Shown one piece after another: positions 21,062 through 32,420 of a stretch of 64,000 nucleotides of DNA. Each line of letters starts with the position of its first letter. Within the stretch, counting starts at the first letter, position 1. The position numbers and the translations under genes are program-made. The notes under the pieces are model-generated. The model saw only the letters and a program-made list of their open reading frames with translations, was not told the DNA's origin and did no database searches. The stretch comes from Cryptomeria japonica (taxonomy: Eukaryota; Streptophyta; Pinopsida; Cupressales; Cupressaceae): NCBI RefSeq assembly GCF_030272615.1, contig NC_081405.1, positions 572,447,252 through 572,511,251 of the forward strand, read 5' to 3'.

Positions 21062-22808
21062 TATAAGATTGGATTAAGTCTTGGCATGTCTGCATAGGAC
21101 CAAGCAAAATTTTAAAATGTCTTTGTCTTAAGAATTCTATGTAATCTTTCCTCTCTTTATCTGATAATGAGGCAGCAGAATGAAGTATCTTGGGATCCTT
21201 TGATGTGCCAATGTTTATTGCTTCTATTGGTTTGACAATATTAAGATATACAGCTAAGTCATGATCATTGGAAAAGACATCTAATTCAGGGTTTTCTACA
21301 TTATCCCAATCAATTAGTTCAGGATGAAGAACGGGTAAGTCATAATCATTGTCATTGTTAGGTTCTTCAATGTTCATTACATAATGGTCATAATTTGGTG
21401 TAGAGTAGGTAATGTCATAGATAGAATGATCTTGAGGATAGTCTCTCCCAAGTGTTCTCCAATTAGTTCTAAAAATTTTAGTATTAGTATTTTGTAGATC
21501 ACACTCAAATGGTTCTTCATCTGACATTTGTCCCTTAAACGAATGGATTATATCAACACACACATCTTTAGTACTGCAAGTTCCTTCTTGATTATTTTCA
21601 ATAAATTCATTTGCATTTTGAAGTTGGCATACTTGTGTACATGATATAGAGAATTATTTTGCTAGCTTTTGTCCTCTTTCAAACTCAGCTTCTTCTGGAC
21701 TAATACTCAATCCTACTTGACTATCTCTTAGTTCTTCTATGGTTCTAACATACCTTGGTACATATTGCTCTTTATTTGATAGAAATATAATATTTCCAGA
21801 TGCTTGATCCATATATGTTTGTACTTCTTGTGGCATTACTTCTTTGTCTTTGTTGTCCCCTTTCTATTGTTGTCTTGTATATGCCTCTTTTCTCTGGATT
21901 CTGAGTTCTTCTTGTCTTCTTTCTAACTCCATCTTTTGTTTTGTAATAGACAAGTCTTCCTTTGTGATAGCTACTTTCTCTTCTTTTTTTTCTTCACTTG
22001 ATATACTAGATGAGACATCTGGACCTCATCCATATTCATTTAAATATATCTTTGAACCATTGTCTAGGACTATACCACTATACCACACAGGAATGTTGTA
22101 TGGTGCAAAAAGTTCCATGATTTCTACCATCTCGATTTTCACTGCTTCTGAAATATCTTGTTCAAATTTTGCCCTTGCTTGTATTCCTTGAACTTGTTGA
22201 CAAGATTATTCTTTTCCTTTGATTGCAATTTCCTCTTCTTGTTTCTCATGTTCTTCTTGTTTCTGCTTATTGGCTACTATTTTTACTGCTTGATGTAGCT
22301 TTTCTTGCCATTTTTCTTCTTTAGAGACTGATTTCTTTCTCCACTTTGGTTGTTGATGATTATGTTTCTTTTTATTTGATTTTAGATATCCAAGTCCTTA
22401 TTTATCTTCTTTAGATTGCAAGTGAGGACAAATAGGTTCTGAAATACCTTGATGTCGCTTACCAATTGGTCATTTTCCTTCATATCCAATTTTTTGCATG
22501 ATTTTATAACCCTTGCCATACTGTTCTATGTGAATATTGACTTCTGCAGCTTTTACTATAGTTTCATTTTCATCTTTGTACAACCAACCAAGAATGTCCT
22601 TGTCTTTGATTTCTTCTTCAAGTGTTCTAGCTCTAACAAATGCTTCGTTAAACGTGTCTTTTGATTTCTCTAAGGTCTTTGATTGGATATTTGTAGGCTT
22701 TCCATATGACTTAGGTGAAAGTGGAAAATTATGCAAAGAACATTTTCCCATTCCTTCATCATTCAATTTGAGCTTTTTCTCAAAGGTTTCCCATAACTTT
22801 TCTTGAAT
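21062..22808 (-). pseudogene. Pol linker between protease and RT of element B
   Basis: On minus this region holds frames rich in charged residues without a domain I can name: 22766-22470 (YGKPTNIQSKTLEKSKDTF and similar), 21836-21654 (YVPRYVRTIEELRD), and 21563-21021 (DDYDLPVLHPELIDW-like, then LSDKERKDYIEFLRQ). The last words (SDKERKDYIEFLR) resemble the segment before RT in Tat elements, where a loop leads into the first RT motif. Several stops separate the frames. Confidence 0.6.
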
Positions 22809-23252
22809 CTATTTGGTAGGATATACTGATTCTCTGCTATGTGGAACTCTTGTATCTTGTGTTGGCTTCAGATTATTACAATATTGGCTAGAGTCTGCAA
22901 TTATAGTGACCTCTTGTCCTTCATGAGGAAATTTTACACATTGATGATATGTAGAAGGAACTACTTGCATGGTGTGAATCCACGGCCTTCCCAAAAGAAT
23001 TTTGTAAGAGAGGTTCAAATCTAAAACCTGACATAATGTATTCTTTTCCACAAGTCCTATTTTGATTGGTAACACCATAGTTCCTTTAGAAGAACTCTCT
23101 GCTTCATCATAATCCTTAATAGTTATTTACTTCTTTGGATCTACTGCATTTTCTGAATATCCCAAAGCTTTTATTAAACTTAATGCACAAATGTTTAAGC
23201 CCACTCCACCATCTATGAGTACGCATTTGACATGAGTTTTATTAATGGTGAA
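22809..23252 (-). pseudogene. Aspartic protease of gypsy element B
   Basis: This would cut the polyprotein. On minus the region reads CVLIDGGVGLNICALSLIKALGY, a gypsy retropepsin flap-type signature in which the usual Asp-Ser/Thr-Gly is Asp-Gly-Gly. After a stop near 23130 it continues with VLPIKIG, YKILLGRPWIHTMQVVPST (second half, with the typical LLGRPWIH) and HQCVKFPHEG. Order after gag and before RT is correct for gypsy. Confidence 0.8.
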
Positions 23253-25231
23253 TTAAACATGTAAAGGAGTATTGTGAGGATGTTGCAAGGATGCGTCATC
23301 ATTTTTAGAAAATGATAAGCAATGAGGGGCTAGAAGGTGTCCCACCATGTTTTGGAACTGATCCACATCCAAGTCTTTTGAAATTTTCATTTCTACTAAA
23401 ACTTTTTCCAAACTTTCCTTATGCATAGGTGAAACTTTGAGAAGTTCCAAAATTGATATTTGAGTGGGTATTCTTTGTAATTGGTCTACTAAATTGTATT
23501 TTTGTGAAGTGGATGTTGAGTCTTTTGTTATACCCAGAAAGGTGACCTTCACTTTGCTTCTCGTAATGACATTGATTGGCTCTGAAGGTGGATTATCTTT
23601 AACAATGATGACATTTACCACATCATCATATGTATAAGTGTAGTTCACTTTGGCTTTTCCTTTGTCATATATTAATTGTGATTTTTCACCTTTGTCATAA
23701 TTCAGAAGTGGAGTTTTGAAAGCTAGGTGGGATTCATTTGTCTTATGGCTATCCATTGTGATAGTTCCATTATCAATTAGATCTTGGATAAGGTGTTTCA
23801 ATCTCTAACTATCATTTGTTTGGTGTCCTTTATTCTGATTGTAATTACAAAAATGATTGTCATTCCACCAAATAGGCTTTACTTGTGGTTCATAACTTCT
23901 TGCTTCTAGTAAAACAATCAGTTTGTTTGTAAGAAGAGTTTTTAAAGCTGATTCCAATGGTTCTCCAATGTTTGTGAATTACTTGCGAGGATTGGAGAAG
24001 AAAGACTTGGTTTATTGCTTTCTTGATTGTTATTGTTTGGGATTTGACTTGATAGATTAAAAATTGGTTGTTGTTTTGTAGCACTATTGTCGTCATTTCC
24101 TATGTTGATGACATCCCTATTCCTTGACCAGAACTTGGGTTTGTCATTGTTGCCATTGTTGTTGTTGCTAATGTTGTTATTGTTGTTGTTGTTGTAAGAA
24201 TTATTGTAAAGTTTTATCTCTCCTTTCTTTACCATCACGTTTTCTATTTTCAGACCATTCTCAATCATCTTGGTGAAGGAGGGAGGACATTGCATTTTTA
24301 GTCGATAACTCATTTCACTGATAAGATGATCAATGAATATTTACATCTTTTCTTGATCAAGTACATGTCTTGGATACTTATTAAATATATGTTTCCATCG
24401 CTACAACAAGATCATAAAAGATTCACCATTTTTTTGTTTAATATTGCATAAATCCAGTATTGTTATCTCATTCCTTGCATTGTAGGTGTATTGTGAAATA
24501 AATATATTCATGAGTTCTTCAAAAGATTTGATTTCGGATGCTAATCTTGAAAACCATTCCATTGATTGTCCATTTAAACTCCTAGGTAAAAGACGCATCC
24601 GGTAAGTTTCGTCGTGTGCAAATTCCATACTCATAGTACAAAAATCCCTAATGTGATCCTAAGGATCAGATTTTCCATCGTATTTGTCATATTTAGGGAT
24701 CTCGCAATATTGTGGAAACGGTACCATATTCAAATTTTTATCAAAAGGATATGGGCAGATATCTTCCAATGAATACTTCTTAGAGCTTGTTCCATTTTGC
24801 ATATCTTGTATCTGTTGTTGTAGAGTTTGCATTTGTTGAGTAAGGTTTAACAACAGATTATCCATATAGTTTCTCCTTATTTCTTCGTAAGTTCTTTTAT
24901 CACTACACTCTCTTCTTGTGTCATCATGTTCTTTTCTTGTCTCTTGATGACTTTCTTTGTTTACATCTTTGTTATTTGGATCATCTATTTTTTGGGTGTT
25001 ACTTGCCTCCGCATCTTGTTTCAAGCTTTCTATGTTAAAGTCTTGTGGCAATTTAGCTCCTGATTTTGCCAACATCAAAAGATATTTCTTTTTTTGTTTT
25101 GCCAATAATTTTTCCATTAGTCTATCAAATTTGAAATCTTGCTCAAGGTCTCTAATGGTGTTATTGACCGCTTCTTCATCAATAGTGGTATACCCAATAG
25201 TTTGAAATATCGGATTATCTTCTTCCTCCAT
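23253..25231 (-). pseudogene. Gag of gypsy element B
   Basis: The frame begins at ATG 25231. A charged N-terminal part with coiled-coil features (LTQQMQTLQQQIQDMQN) leads to the capsid-like retrotransposon gag core (PRSLNGQSMEWFSRLASEIK, then FEELMNIFISQYTYN). An Asn-rich run (about 24150-24210, GTT repeats on plus) follows. Near 23820-23870 a zinc-finger-like segment reads FCNYNQNKGHQTNDS before LKHLIQDLIDNG; one ligand is replaced. Stops lie after KYDGKSDP (near 24659), around 24400 and before LKHLIQ. The 190-, 77-, 123- and 182-residue frames are parts of this one gene. Confidence 0.82.
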
Positions 25232-25384
25232 TTATTTTTGTTATTTTCTAAGTTGTTTTTATTGATCTCTAGTCCAAACTGGCATGTGATTGTTTCAAAA
25301 ATTTTGAAGTTTTCAAAGGACAACTCAATAAGTGATTATTGGTTTAGGAAGATATGCTTTGTTGATTTTATCACTATTGTTTGT

Positions 25385-25786
25385 TCATTGTGATAAAGCA
25401 TCACTTTGTTGAAAAGTGTATCCTTGCAAAATTTCTCCATCAAACTCTGTCCCGCAGCCACGTAAATAGTGATGAAAACGGTGTAGGAATTTCCTATGTT
25501 TTAATAAGATCTTGTGATTGATATACAAGAGTCTTATTCTTTTTTGAATAGCTTTATAACTGGGTTTTCTTTTCTTAAGGCGGTACTTAAAAGTCATATA
25601 AGCATCTGATAGTTTACAAGTTTGTTTGATTCCAAAGTTGGTGCAATTCTGATTTTGATATGACCTAGGTTCAAAATAGGAAAGATATATCCAAGATAAT
25701 GAACACAAGATGAATTTATCAAGCTTCATGATAGAGGATTTGATATATCCTGATGAGAAACTTGACAATGATTTTGATTTTTTCAC
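25385..25786 (-). CDS. Small basic ORF upstream of gag in element B
   Basis: A 133-residue frame lies about 150 bases upstream of the gag ATG on the same strand. It is Lys/Arg-rich, with stretches such as KYRLKKRKPSYKAIQKRIR and LLKHRKFLHRFHHYLRG. I recognise no domain. Some Tat-lineage elements (Ogre) have an extra ORF before gag, so the position is suggestive, but a chance frame in AT-rich leader sequence is quite possible. Confidence 0.3.
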   Translation of the reverse strand: MKKSKSLSSFSSGYIKSSIMKLDKFILCSLSWIYLSYFEPRSYQNQNCTNFGIKQTCKLSDAYMTFKYRLKKRKPSYKAIQKRIRLLYINHKILLKHRKFLHRFHHYLRGCGTEFDGEILQGYTFQQSDALSQ

Positions 25787-27109
25787 TTAAAATGTTTGAA
25801 TCAATAGCTTGATGAATGTTTATGCTTATGGAAACCTTTCAGAAATAGTCTGTTAGATTAGTGACTCGGTTATTGAACTAGTTTGAAAATGTGTGATAGT
25901 TTAGAAACAAATCTACTCAAGAAATGTTTTGATACTGATGTTGAAATTTTGGTTTGATATGCTTTTTAGATGTGAAAAAGCCTTTGTGCTAACTCTTGTG
26001 ACAAAGAGTGTTTACTTATGGGATAAAAGCACTATTTTGTTGCTTAAAAGCACTATTCTGATTATGTTTCAAGGATTTTTCTCAAATCCTTCAGCAAGTT
26101 GTTGGATTTTTGCTCATTTTTAGATGATGTTTTTCTTCAATTTTTTACCATTTTGAACATGTCATAGACATAGAAGACACAATGTTTTTGAAAAACAAAA
26201 TTCATAAGCAAGTACAAATCCTATGGTAGGCTGAGACAATAATTGTTGAATCTCACATGGGGTTTCCCTCGAGGCTGTGCTATTCAAAGCAGATATTTAG
26301 ATGCTTGACCCCACTGGCTCCACCCTTGGCACTCACTTCTTCGGGGTAGACAAGCACCAGTTTCCATGAAAACTCCCCATGGCAAACTTTATATCTCTAC
26401 TAAGAACCGTATGTGTGTGAGTCACTTCAGAGGTCCGACCTCCTGCGCCAACAATTAGAAAGATTTTTGCAACTAGTACAAGTGGTTTTTAGTAAAGGCT
26501 TCTGGTCATGTGACCATACATGTGGCACTTTCATCTCTATAAATACAGAAGGTTCCTATCCTATAGAGGTTATGCTCCATAGGGTTTATGGGGAAACATA
26601 GTGTCGGTATGAACTTATCAGCACATGTTGCTTGTGACCTTCGTCACAAACATGATTTATTAAGAGTGGATTGGAAGGACTCGATATTAGCCTATTTCCA
26701 CTTTGGGTCACTCCCTTCTCACTGGCCCTCTCAAGGTAGCTCGCGAAGGCAGACCCTCTAAAGGTTATACATAAAAGAAAGTAGGTCTAGTTTTCTGATC
26801 ACCGTATGATGGTGAGAGCATACTTACCTACTACTTCATCAAGCATGGAAAACACAAGTTCATTTTAGCCTTCTAAAATTTATGTGCAACTATTTTAAAT
26901 ATGTCACTCAAAATGCAAGTTGCACTCTGTTAATTTATCCCCCTTAGTTAAGCTAAAAGAGCATGACATGATGTGTTACTTTCCAAAATAGAACTCTTAA
27001 TTAACTAGGTGAGGAAATGCATGAAATTTGCTTTAAAAACAATCTTGCATATGCATGTCAGTAGTTTGAAAAATTTAAGTTCTTGGACATTCGGACCTGC
27101 AAGAAAATT
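25787..27109 (-). other. 5' leader of element B
   Basis: Long noncoding leader between the repeat array and the small ORF. It includes a less AT-rich stretch (26230-26830) with GAGGCTGTGC, CCCCACTGGCTCCACCC and similar words, and a plus-strand CTATAAATACAG near 26536. Short open frames at 25929-26123 and 26413-26601 look like chance. No gene accepted. Confidence 0.5.
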
Positions 27110-27440
27110 CTGTCAATTGTAAATAAAAGCGCTATCCTAACAAATGCAATTTCTTTCACCTCTAAAGTGATAACCTAAAAGAAAAAAGTGCTAACCTGAA
27201 ACACAAAAACACTGCTCTGCGGACTAAGAAGTGAGAATTCTCTAACAAAAGTGTTAACCAAACTAACAAATGTGCTAACCTGAAGGACAAAATCGTTGTT
27301 CTAAAGATTAAATGCATGATTTACAGACAAAAGCGCTAACCTAAATCACAAATATGCTAACCTATAGGACAAAAGCGCTAACCTATCAAATAAAGGCGCT
27401 ATCAGAACTCACACAGGCGTGAATCTGTATTACAAATGCA
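27110..27440 (-). repeat. Degenerate short-repeat array in leader of element B
   Basis: On the minus strand this is another run of the unit GTTAGCGCTTTTGTC with variants: AAAGCGCTAACC, AAAGTGCTAACC, AAGTGTTAACC, AATGTGCTAACC, AAAGCGCTAACC, AATATGCTAACC, AAAGGCGCTATC on plus. It lies close to the primer site and runs in the element's sense, while the array at 4388-4695 runs opposite. The two are therefore inverted relative to each other within one transcript. Confidence 0.75.
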
Positions 27441-27499
27441 TTAAATTTTCTTTTTGCGAGAAATAGACATGATATTAGAAAGAATATGCGAGGCTTTCA

Positions 27500-27517
27500 G
27501 CCCCACGGTGAGTGCCA
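27500..27517 (-). other. Primer-binding site of element B
   Basis: On minus, TGGCACTCACCGTGGGGC lies four bases after the 5' LTR end. It resembles the TGGCGCCCACCGTGGGGC-type site of gypsy elements, with two differences. Strand and place agree with the polypurine tract at the other end. Confidence 0.8.
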
Positions 27518-27521
27518 AAAA

Positions 27522-28671
27522 TGTGTCGACTTGAATTTCATCATTAGAATACTACCTGCAACATGTTAGTTTCACAAAATACAAAGGAAATGCTACAAGA
27601 AATCCAAACTCAACCACCAATGAAACTACATGAAATTGATATAAAATAAAAATACTATTTATGTCTCATTGTGTCCTAACTCCACTGTTCCTGGTTGTAG
27701 ATGGTGTGCTCTTAGAAAAGCATTGATAGCTTCCAAGATGGCATATGAAGAATGAACTGATAATTGATAGTTAACTGATACTATGATATGCAATGCTAAA
27801 TGATTATGCTATTTGCTTCAAGATTAAAATTCACGGGTGCATAAGTTTTCACAAATGATTAGCTTGAAAACTCACTTGAAGACTAACTTGAAGACTAACT
27901 CTTTCTCAACTCAAACTTCTAATTTTATAGATTTTGAGAGAATAAGATGATGTGGCCCAGATCAATGGTCATGATTAGATCTACAGATTTGGATGGTTGT
28001 GAGAAAAGGTGAAGGTTGAGAGAAAGGGGGAAGGAGAATACAAGTGTCACTCATCTCACCTTGAATGGGTTGCTGACTAAGGGAATCTAGGGATGGTTGG
28101 AGAAAATTTAGGCATGAGAGGACAAGTGGACTCAAGTCCTTCCTAAGATGTAGGGATGTTGGAGAGAATATAGAAGAAGGTTATGAAATATGTGTACGTA
28201 CACAATATTTCATTAAATTTGGAGGTTGAAGATAAGTGGCTAATAAATGATTTATTTATTTTAATTTTGTTGAATTAATTTAGCCACATGATGGATGAGT
28301 TGGCAAAGGAAAGATGAAGTGGAGATGGAAGGTGAGTTGGATAAGGGATTAAATAATTTAGAAATTATTTAATATTTGAGACTATAGGATAGAAGAATAA
28401 TCATTAAATATTAGATATTTAAATGATTGAAGGAAATAATTAAATATTTAGATATTCAATTAATTGATCGGAAGAATAATTAAATATTAGATATTTAATT
28501 AATTATAGGAATAGAATAGATGAATTAATTAATAAAATATTTCAATTAATTTAATTAATAGAAAGACACGAAATGAATTAAATAATTTAATCTTTTCAAA
28601 TTAACTTTTTAATAGAATAATAAACATTAAATATTTATTTAATTGCTCATAGCCATTTTTATGTGTATACA
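27522..28671 (-). repeat. 5' LTR of gypsy element B
   Basis: 1150 bp from TGTGTCGACTTG to ATGTGTATACA on plus, matching 2730-3902. It keeps the TATA word on minus at 27922-27929. Hand comparison of the first 200 bases shows about 11 substitutions and two indels; later parts are nearly identical, so overall divergence is a few percent. Confidence 0.93.
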
Positions 28672-28676
28672 GTAAC
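28672..28676. repeat. Target-site duplication of element B, right copy (GTAAC)
   Basis: Matches 2725-2729 exactly and lies in the codons of the RT of element A. Confidence 0.92.
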
Positions 28677-29620
28677 CATTGGTGTCCCAACTGGTTTACA
28701 ATCACTTATTCCAAATGCCTTCAATATCTCTTTCACATAATCAGACTGTGTGATAAAAATACCACTCTTCATCAGCTGAATTTGCAAACCTATGAAGAAT
28801 TTTACCTCACCTACTAGAGACATTTCAAATTCACTTTTCATCTTATTTGAAAAGTCATCAATCGTGTCATCATTGCCTCCAAATATGATATCATCCACAA
28901 ACACTTCACTAACTAGTATCTTATCTCCTTCAGATTTGAGATATATATTGTTGTCTTCACTGGTTCTCTGAAAACCTATTTTCATCAGGTGTGAATGTAA
29001 TATTTCATACCATGCTCTCAGTGATTGATTCAAACCATATAGTGCCTTGTGTAGTTAACACACCATATCCTTTGCATCAGTCAAACCATAACCATCTGGC
29101 TGCTCAATGTATACTTCTTCTAGTATTCCATTTAGAAATGTTGACTTCACATCCATCTAATATACTTTGAATCCCTTATATGCTACAAATGCAAGTAGAG
29201 TCCTAACACCTTCCAATCTAGCAACTCATGCAAATGTCTCACCATAGGCTTCACCTTCTTCTTGTGCATAACCTTTGCATACCAGTCTAGCTTTGTTTCT
29301 GACTACTACTCCATCTTCATGCAGTTTATTCATGAATACCCATTTAGTACTTATCACATTTTTATTCACTGGTATGGGTACTAGGTTCCATGTATTGTTC
29401 TTCTCAATCTGGTCAAGCTCCTCCTCCATAGCTTTAATCCAGTGATCATCTCCAAATTCTTCCTTATCAATTCTAGGCTCAATAGTGGAGATCATGGAAG
29501 AATTCTCTCTAATTCTTCTTCTAGTTAACACTCTAGCATCTTTATCTCCAATAATCTAGTTAGGATTATGATTGAGTCTCACATACCTTGGAATGACATG
29601 ATCATTATCTTCAGGTTGTT
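28677..29620 (-). pseudogene. Reverse transcriptase of copia element A
   Basis: On minus: [53 protein letters not shown]; then a disrupted middle (stop in the codons near 29056); then NQSLRAWYEILHSHLMKIGF, the catalytic VFVDDIIFGGND with VDD intact, MSLVGEVKFFIGLQIQLM and VGTPMVT, where element B cuts the gene. Stops at about 29034-29060 and 29157 break the frame. The downstream RNase H is at 2001-2724. Confidence 0.88.
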
Positions 29621-30779
29621 CTTCTTCACTATCATCCTCTTCTTCTAAATCTACCTATTCTAGTTGAACTGGTACAACAACATTCACTTCACCAGCTTTT
29701 GGCTTCACCCATTTTGGTTCCAAAATTAGAATGAAAGGTTCGTCATCCTTTTTCTCCTCACTGGTTTCTTTTGAGACTTCAGGATACTCATCCACTTGAA
29801 CATCATCACTTTCAATGATTCTCTATGTCTGGTTGTTGTAACATTTGTAGACCTTACTCTTGGTGGAGTAACCAAGAAATATGCCTTCAACACTTTTAGC
29901 CTCAAACTTACTGACATAGTCACCTCTTTTGATAAAACATTTACTGCCAAAAATTTTAAAATAACTAACATTAGGTGATCTACCATACCAGTATTCATGA
30001 GTTTTATCCTTACCTCTTTTTACCAATATCTGGTTCATAGTGTAGATAGTTGTGCTGATAGCTTCTCTCTAGAAATTTTTTTCTACTCCTCCTTGTATAA
30101 GCATCATTCTAGCAGCTTCAACAACTGACCGGTTGTTCCTCTCTATAATACCATTCTGTTGTGGTGTCCTTGGTGGAGAAAGTTTCCTCTTAATTTTATT
30201 TTCTTCATAATATCTAGTGAATTCCTTTGAAGTAAATTCACCTCCTTGATCAGTCCTCAGACACTTTATCTTCTTAACACTTTCCGTTTCAGCTAAGGCC
30301 CTGAATGCCTTGAAATTACTAAAGGCTTTTGTTTTTTCCTTCAAGAATGTGACCCACATCATTCTTGAGCAATCATCAGTGAAGATCATAAAATATATGT
30401 CACCTTGAATACTTTTAGTCCTTATTGGTCCATAGAGGTCTGTATGAACCAAATCTAACAAATGTTCTGTTGAGAAGGATTTTCTCTTAGAAGTTGAGGA
30501 TGTCATCTTTCCTAACTGACATTCCTTACACAGAGCATTCACTGGTTTGTCCAACTAAGGCAAATCTCTTACCGACTTGGACTTACTGACCTTACTAATG
30601 TTATCAAAATTTATATGACAAAATCTTCGATGCCAAATCCAACTATCATCTATTTTATCAATTAAATAGTTGTTGACTTTAGGATTCAGGTGAAATAGGT
30701 TGCCTTTTGTCTTCTTCCTGGTTGCAATCAGTTCACCTTTGCTCCCATATATTTTGCACATTCCATTCTTAAATTCCAA
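29621..30779 (-). pseudogene. Integrase and pre-integrase of copia element A
   Basis: On minus: pre-integrase (GSKGELIATRKKTKGNLFHL, WIWHRRFCHINFDN), linker CKECQLGKM with the zinc Cys pair, then the core [23 protein letters not shown] and NGIIERNNRSV, so the DDE triad is intact. The C-terminal part reads [14 protein letters not shown] and FLGYSTKSKVYKC. Stops separate the 30554-30779, 30069-30554 and 29823-30038 frames. The frame on plus at 29796-29978 and the overlapping minus frame at 29726-29998 are shadows. Confidence 0.88.
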
Positions 30780-31009
30780 TGGATAACCTCTGTCATTGAG
30801 TTGAGCTACACTTAAAAGATTGTGCTTTAATCCTTCAACCCAAAGGACATCATTTGCACTACTCTTTCCATTAAGAGAAATGGTTCCCTTCCTTTTACCA
30901 TGCAGGGTGAGTCATTTCCAAATCTCACAGCTCCTCCATCAAATTCCTTCAATGTAAGAAATTTACTCTAGTCACCGGTCATACGGTGTGAACAACCACT
31001 ATCTATGAT
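30780..31009 (-). pseudogene. Protease region of copia element A
   Basis: Reads IIDSGCSHRMTGD on minus with the Asp-Ser-Gly intact, followed by EFDGGAVRFGND. A Trp-to-stop change lies just before IIDSG and a second stop after TGD. A short deletion around 30895-30905 shifts the frame in the GKGTISL region. It directly follows the zinc-knuckle frame at 31010-31408. Confidence 0.8.
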
Positions 31010-32058
31010 CTAATCATCAGAACTATCCATGCGAGAAACTAATGCTTTCTGATCAGATGTCTCCTCTTTAATGGCTACAAAGACAATGTCTTCATTAGCA
31101 TCTCCCTCAGATTCCACATTAGTGATACCACCATCAACTGCAATGAGACAATCTCTTTTGCCTTTTCCTTTGTACTTCATATACTTCTCACACTTATGCT
31201 CATTGTCACCATTAGGATAGTTAGATACAATGTGTCCAATCATGTTGCATGCAAAACATTTTAAAGGTAATTTACCTATGTAATTACCGGTACCTCTAGG
31301 TAACCGCTTGGCCAACAATGCTTCAAGCTCAATCAAGCTATCTTCATCATCAACTTCTCTACTGAATCTAGATTCATAACAATGACTAACATCTCTGATT
31401 TTCCTCATAGGAGGATTAGAAACTGAAGCTCTAATTACATATTTGGATTTCTAAACACTACCATCATAACCATTTAATTCAAATGCAGTAAACTTACCAA
31501 TGATGGAGTCAAGAGTTACCTTAGTTTTGTCAATAGACTTTAGCTCCTGAATGGCTACAACTCGGATAGCATAGAATGGTAGAAGGGTTATCAACACCTT
31601 ACTAACCACTATGGCATCCTCCACTTTACCACTAGCACTCTTGATCTCACCATCTCTTTGATCCTCTAACCATATTGTTGTATATTCTCACCTTCATCCA
31701 TCCGCATGTCATCAAATTTTCCTCTCAAACTCTCTTCTTTGGCAATCTTCACATGCTCATCACCACTATAGATCTCCTCAAGTTTCTTCCACACCTCATA
31801 AGAAGTCTCCAGACCATGGACATCAACATACTCTGAATCAGACAAAGAACTGATAATGGCCTCCAATGCTTGATTATTTTCTTGTTGCTCTTTCTTTTGA
31901 TCATCAAACATAGTCCCACTAGGTGCAATATATTGAGTACCAACATGTTCCCAGTATTGACTTCCTTGACTAATGATATATATTTTCATTCTATCACTCC
32001 ATATTTTGTAGTTTTCCCTATTAAACTTTGGACCTTCTTTCTTCATCATGTTCTTCAA
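31010..32058 (-). pseudogene. Gag of copia element A
   Basis: Starts at ATG 32058 (MKNMMKKEGPKFNRENYK). Copia gag words: MKIYIISQGSQYWEHVG, YEVWKKLEEIYSGDEHV, RMDEGENIQQYG. A one-base change near 31660 breaks the frame; it resumes with LLAKRLPRGTG and a zinc knuckle CFACNMIGHIVSNYP, in which the last Cys is Tyr. The small frame 31749-31946 and plus frame 31870-32079 are shadows. Confidence 0.87.
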
Positions 32059-32105
32059 GATCTTTACCTCAAGTTGTAAGGCTTAGACACTAGAGGACCT
32101 GAAAT

Positions 32106-32117
32106 ACTCTGATACCA
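32106..32117 (-). other. Primer-binding site of element A
   Basis: TGGTATCAGAGT on minus, two bases inside the 5' LTR end, one base off the common copia TGGTATCAGAGC. Confidence 0.85.
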
Positions 32118-32420
32118 ATTGATGGTATGATGAATCAATAAGGATCTAGTTGATTGCTAGGAGAGGGGGGTGAATTAGTAGATATAAAATTGACATAAAC
32201 TTTTTTCACCAAACAAAACAATCTCTCAAGTTAAACTCGGAACTGACTGGTTCAAACACTGAACTATCAAATGCAATATCACTGTCAAGTATACTGGTTG
32301 ACTGTCATAACAGAATAACGGTAAAACAACTTTGAAACTCTCAAACCTTTTAACCAAAACATCCAAATACTTTATTGACAAAAGTAAAAGCATATTTTAG
32401 ATTGTTTCTGGTCAACATAT

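Larger units (their letters stand above)
2730..28671 (-). mobile_element. Gypsy (Tat-lineage) element B with antisense PMD gene
   Basis: This Ty3/gypsy element is on the minus strand, with LTRs at 2730-3902 and 27522-28671 and perfect GTAAC duplications. On its own strand the order is 5' LTR, primer site (27500-27517), leader with repeat array, small ORF, gag, protease, RT with degenerate RNase H, second RNase H, integrase, antisense PMD gene, repeat array, polypurine tract, 3' LTR. RT, dual RNase H and integrase in gypsy order, with RT words such as DFRDLNKACSKDDFPLPNID, place it in the Tat lineage. That lineage is known for extra and antisense ORFs. Copia element C (10758-19690) interrupts the second RNase H. 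Net length without C is about 17.0 kb. Confidence 0.93.
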
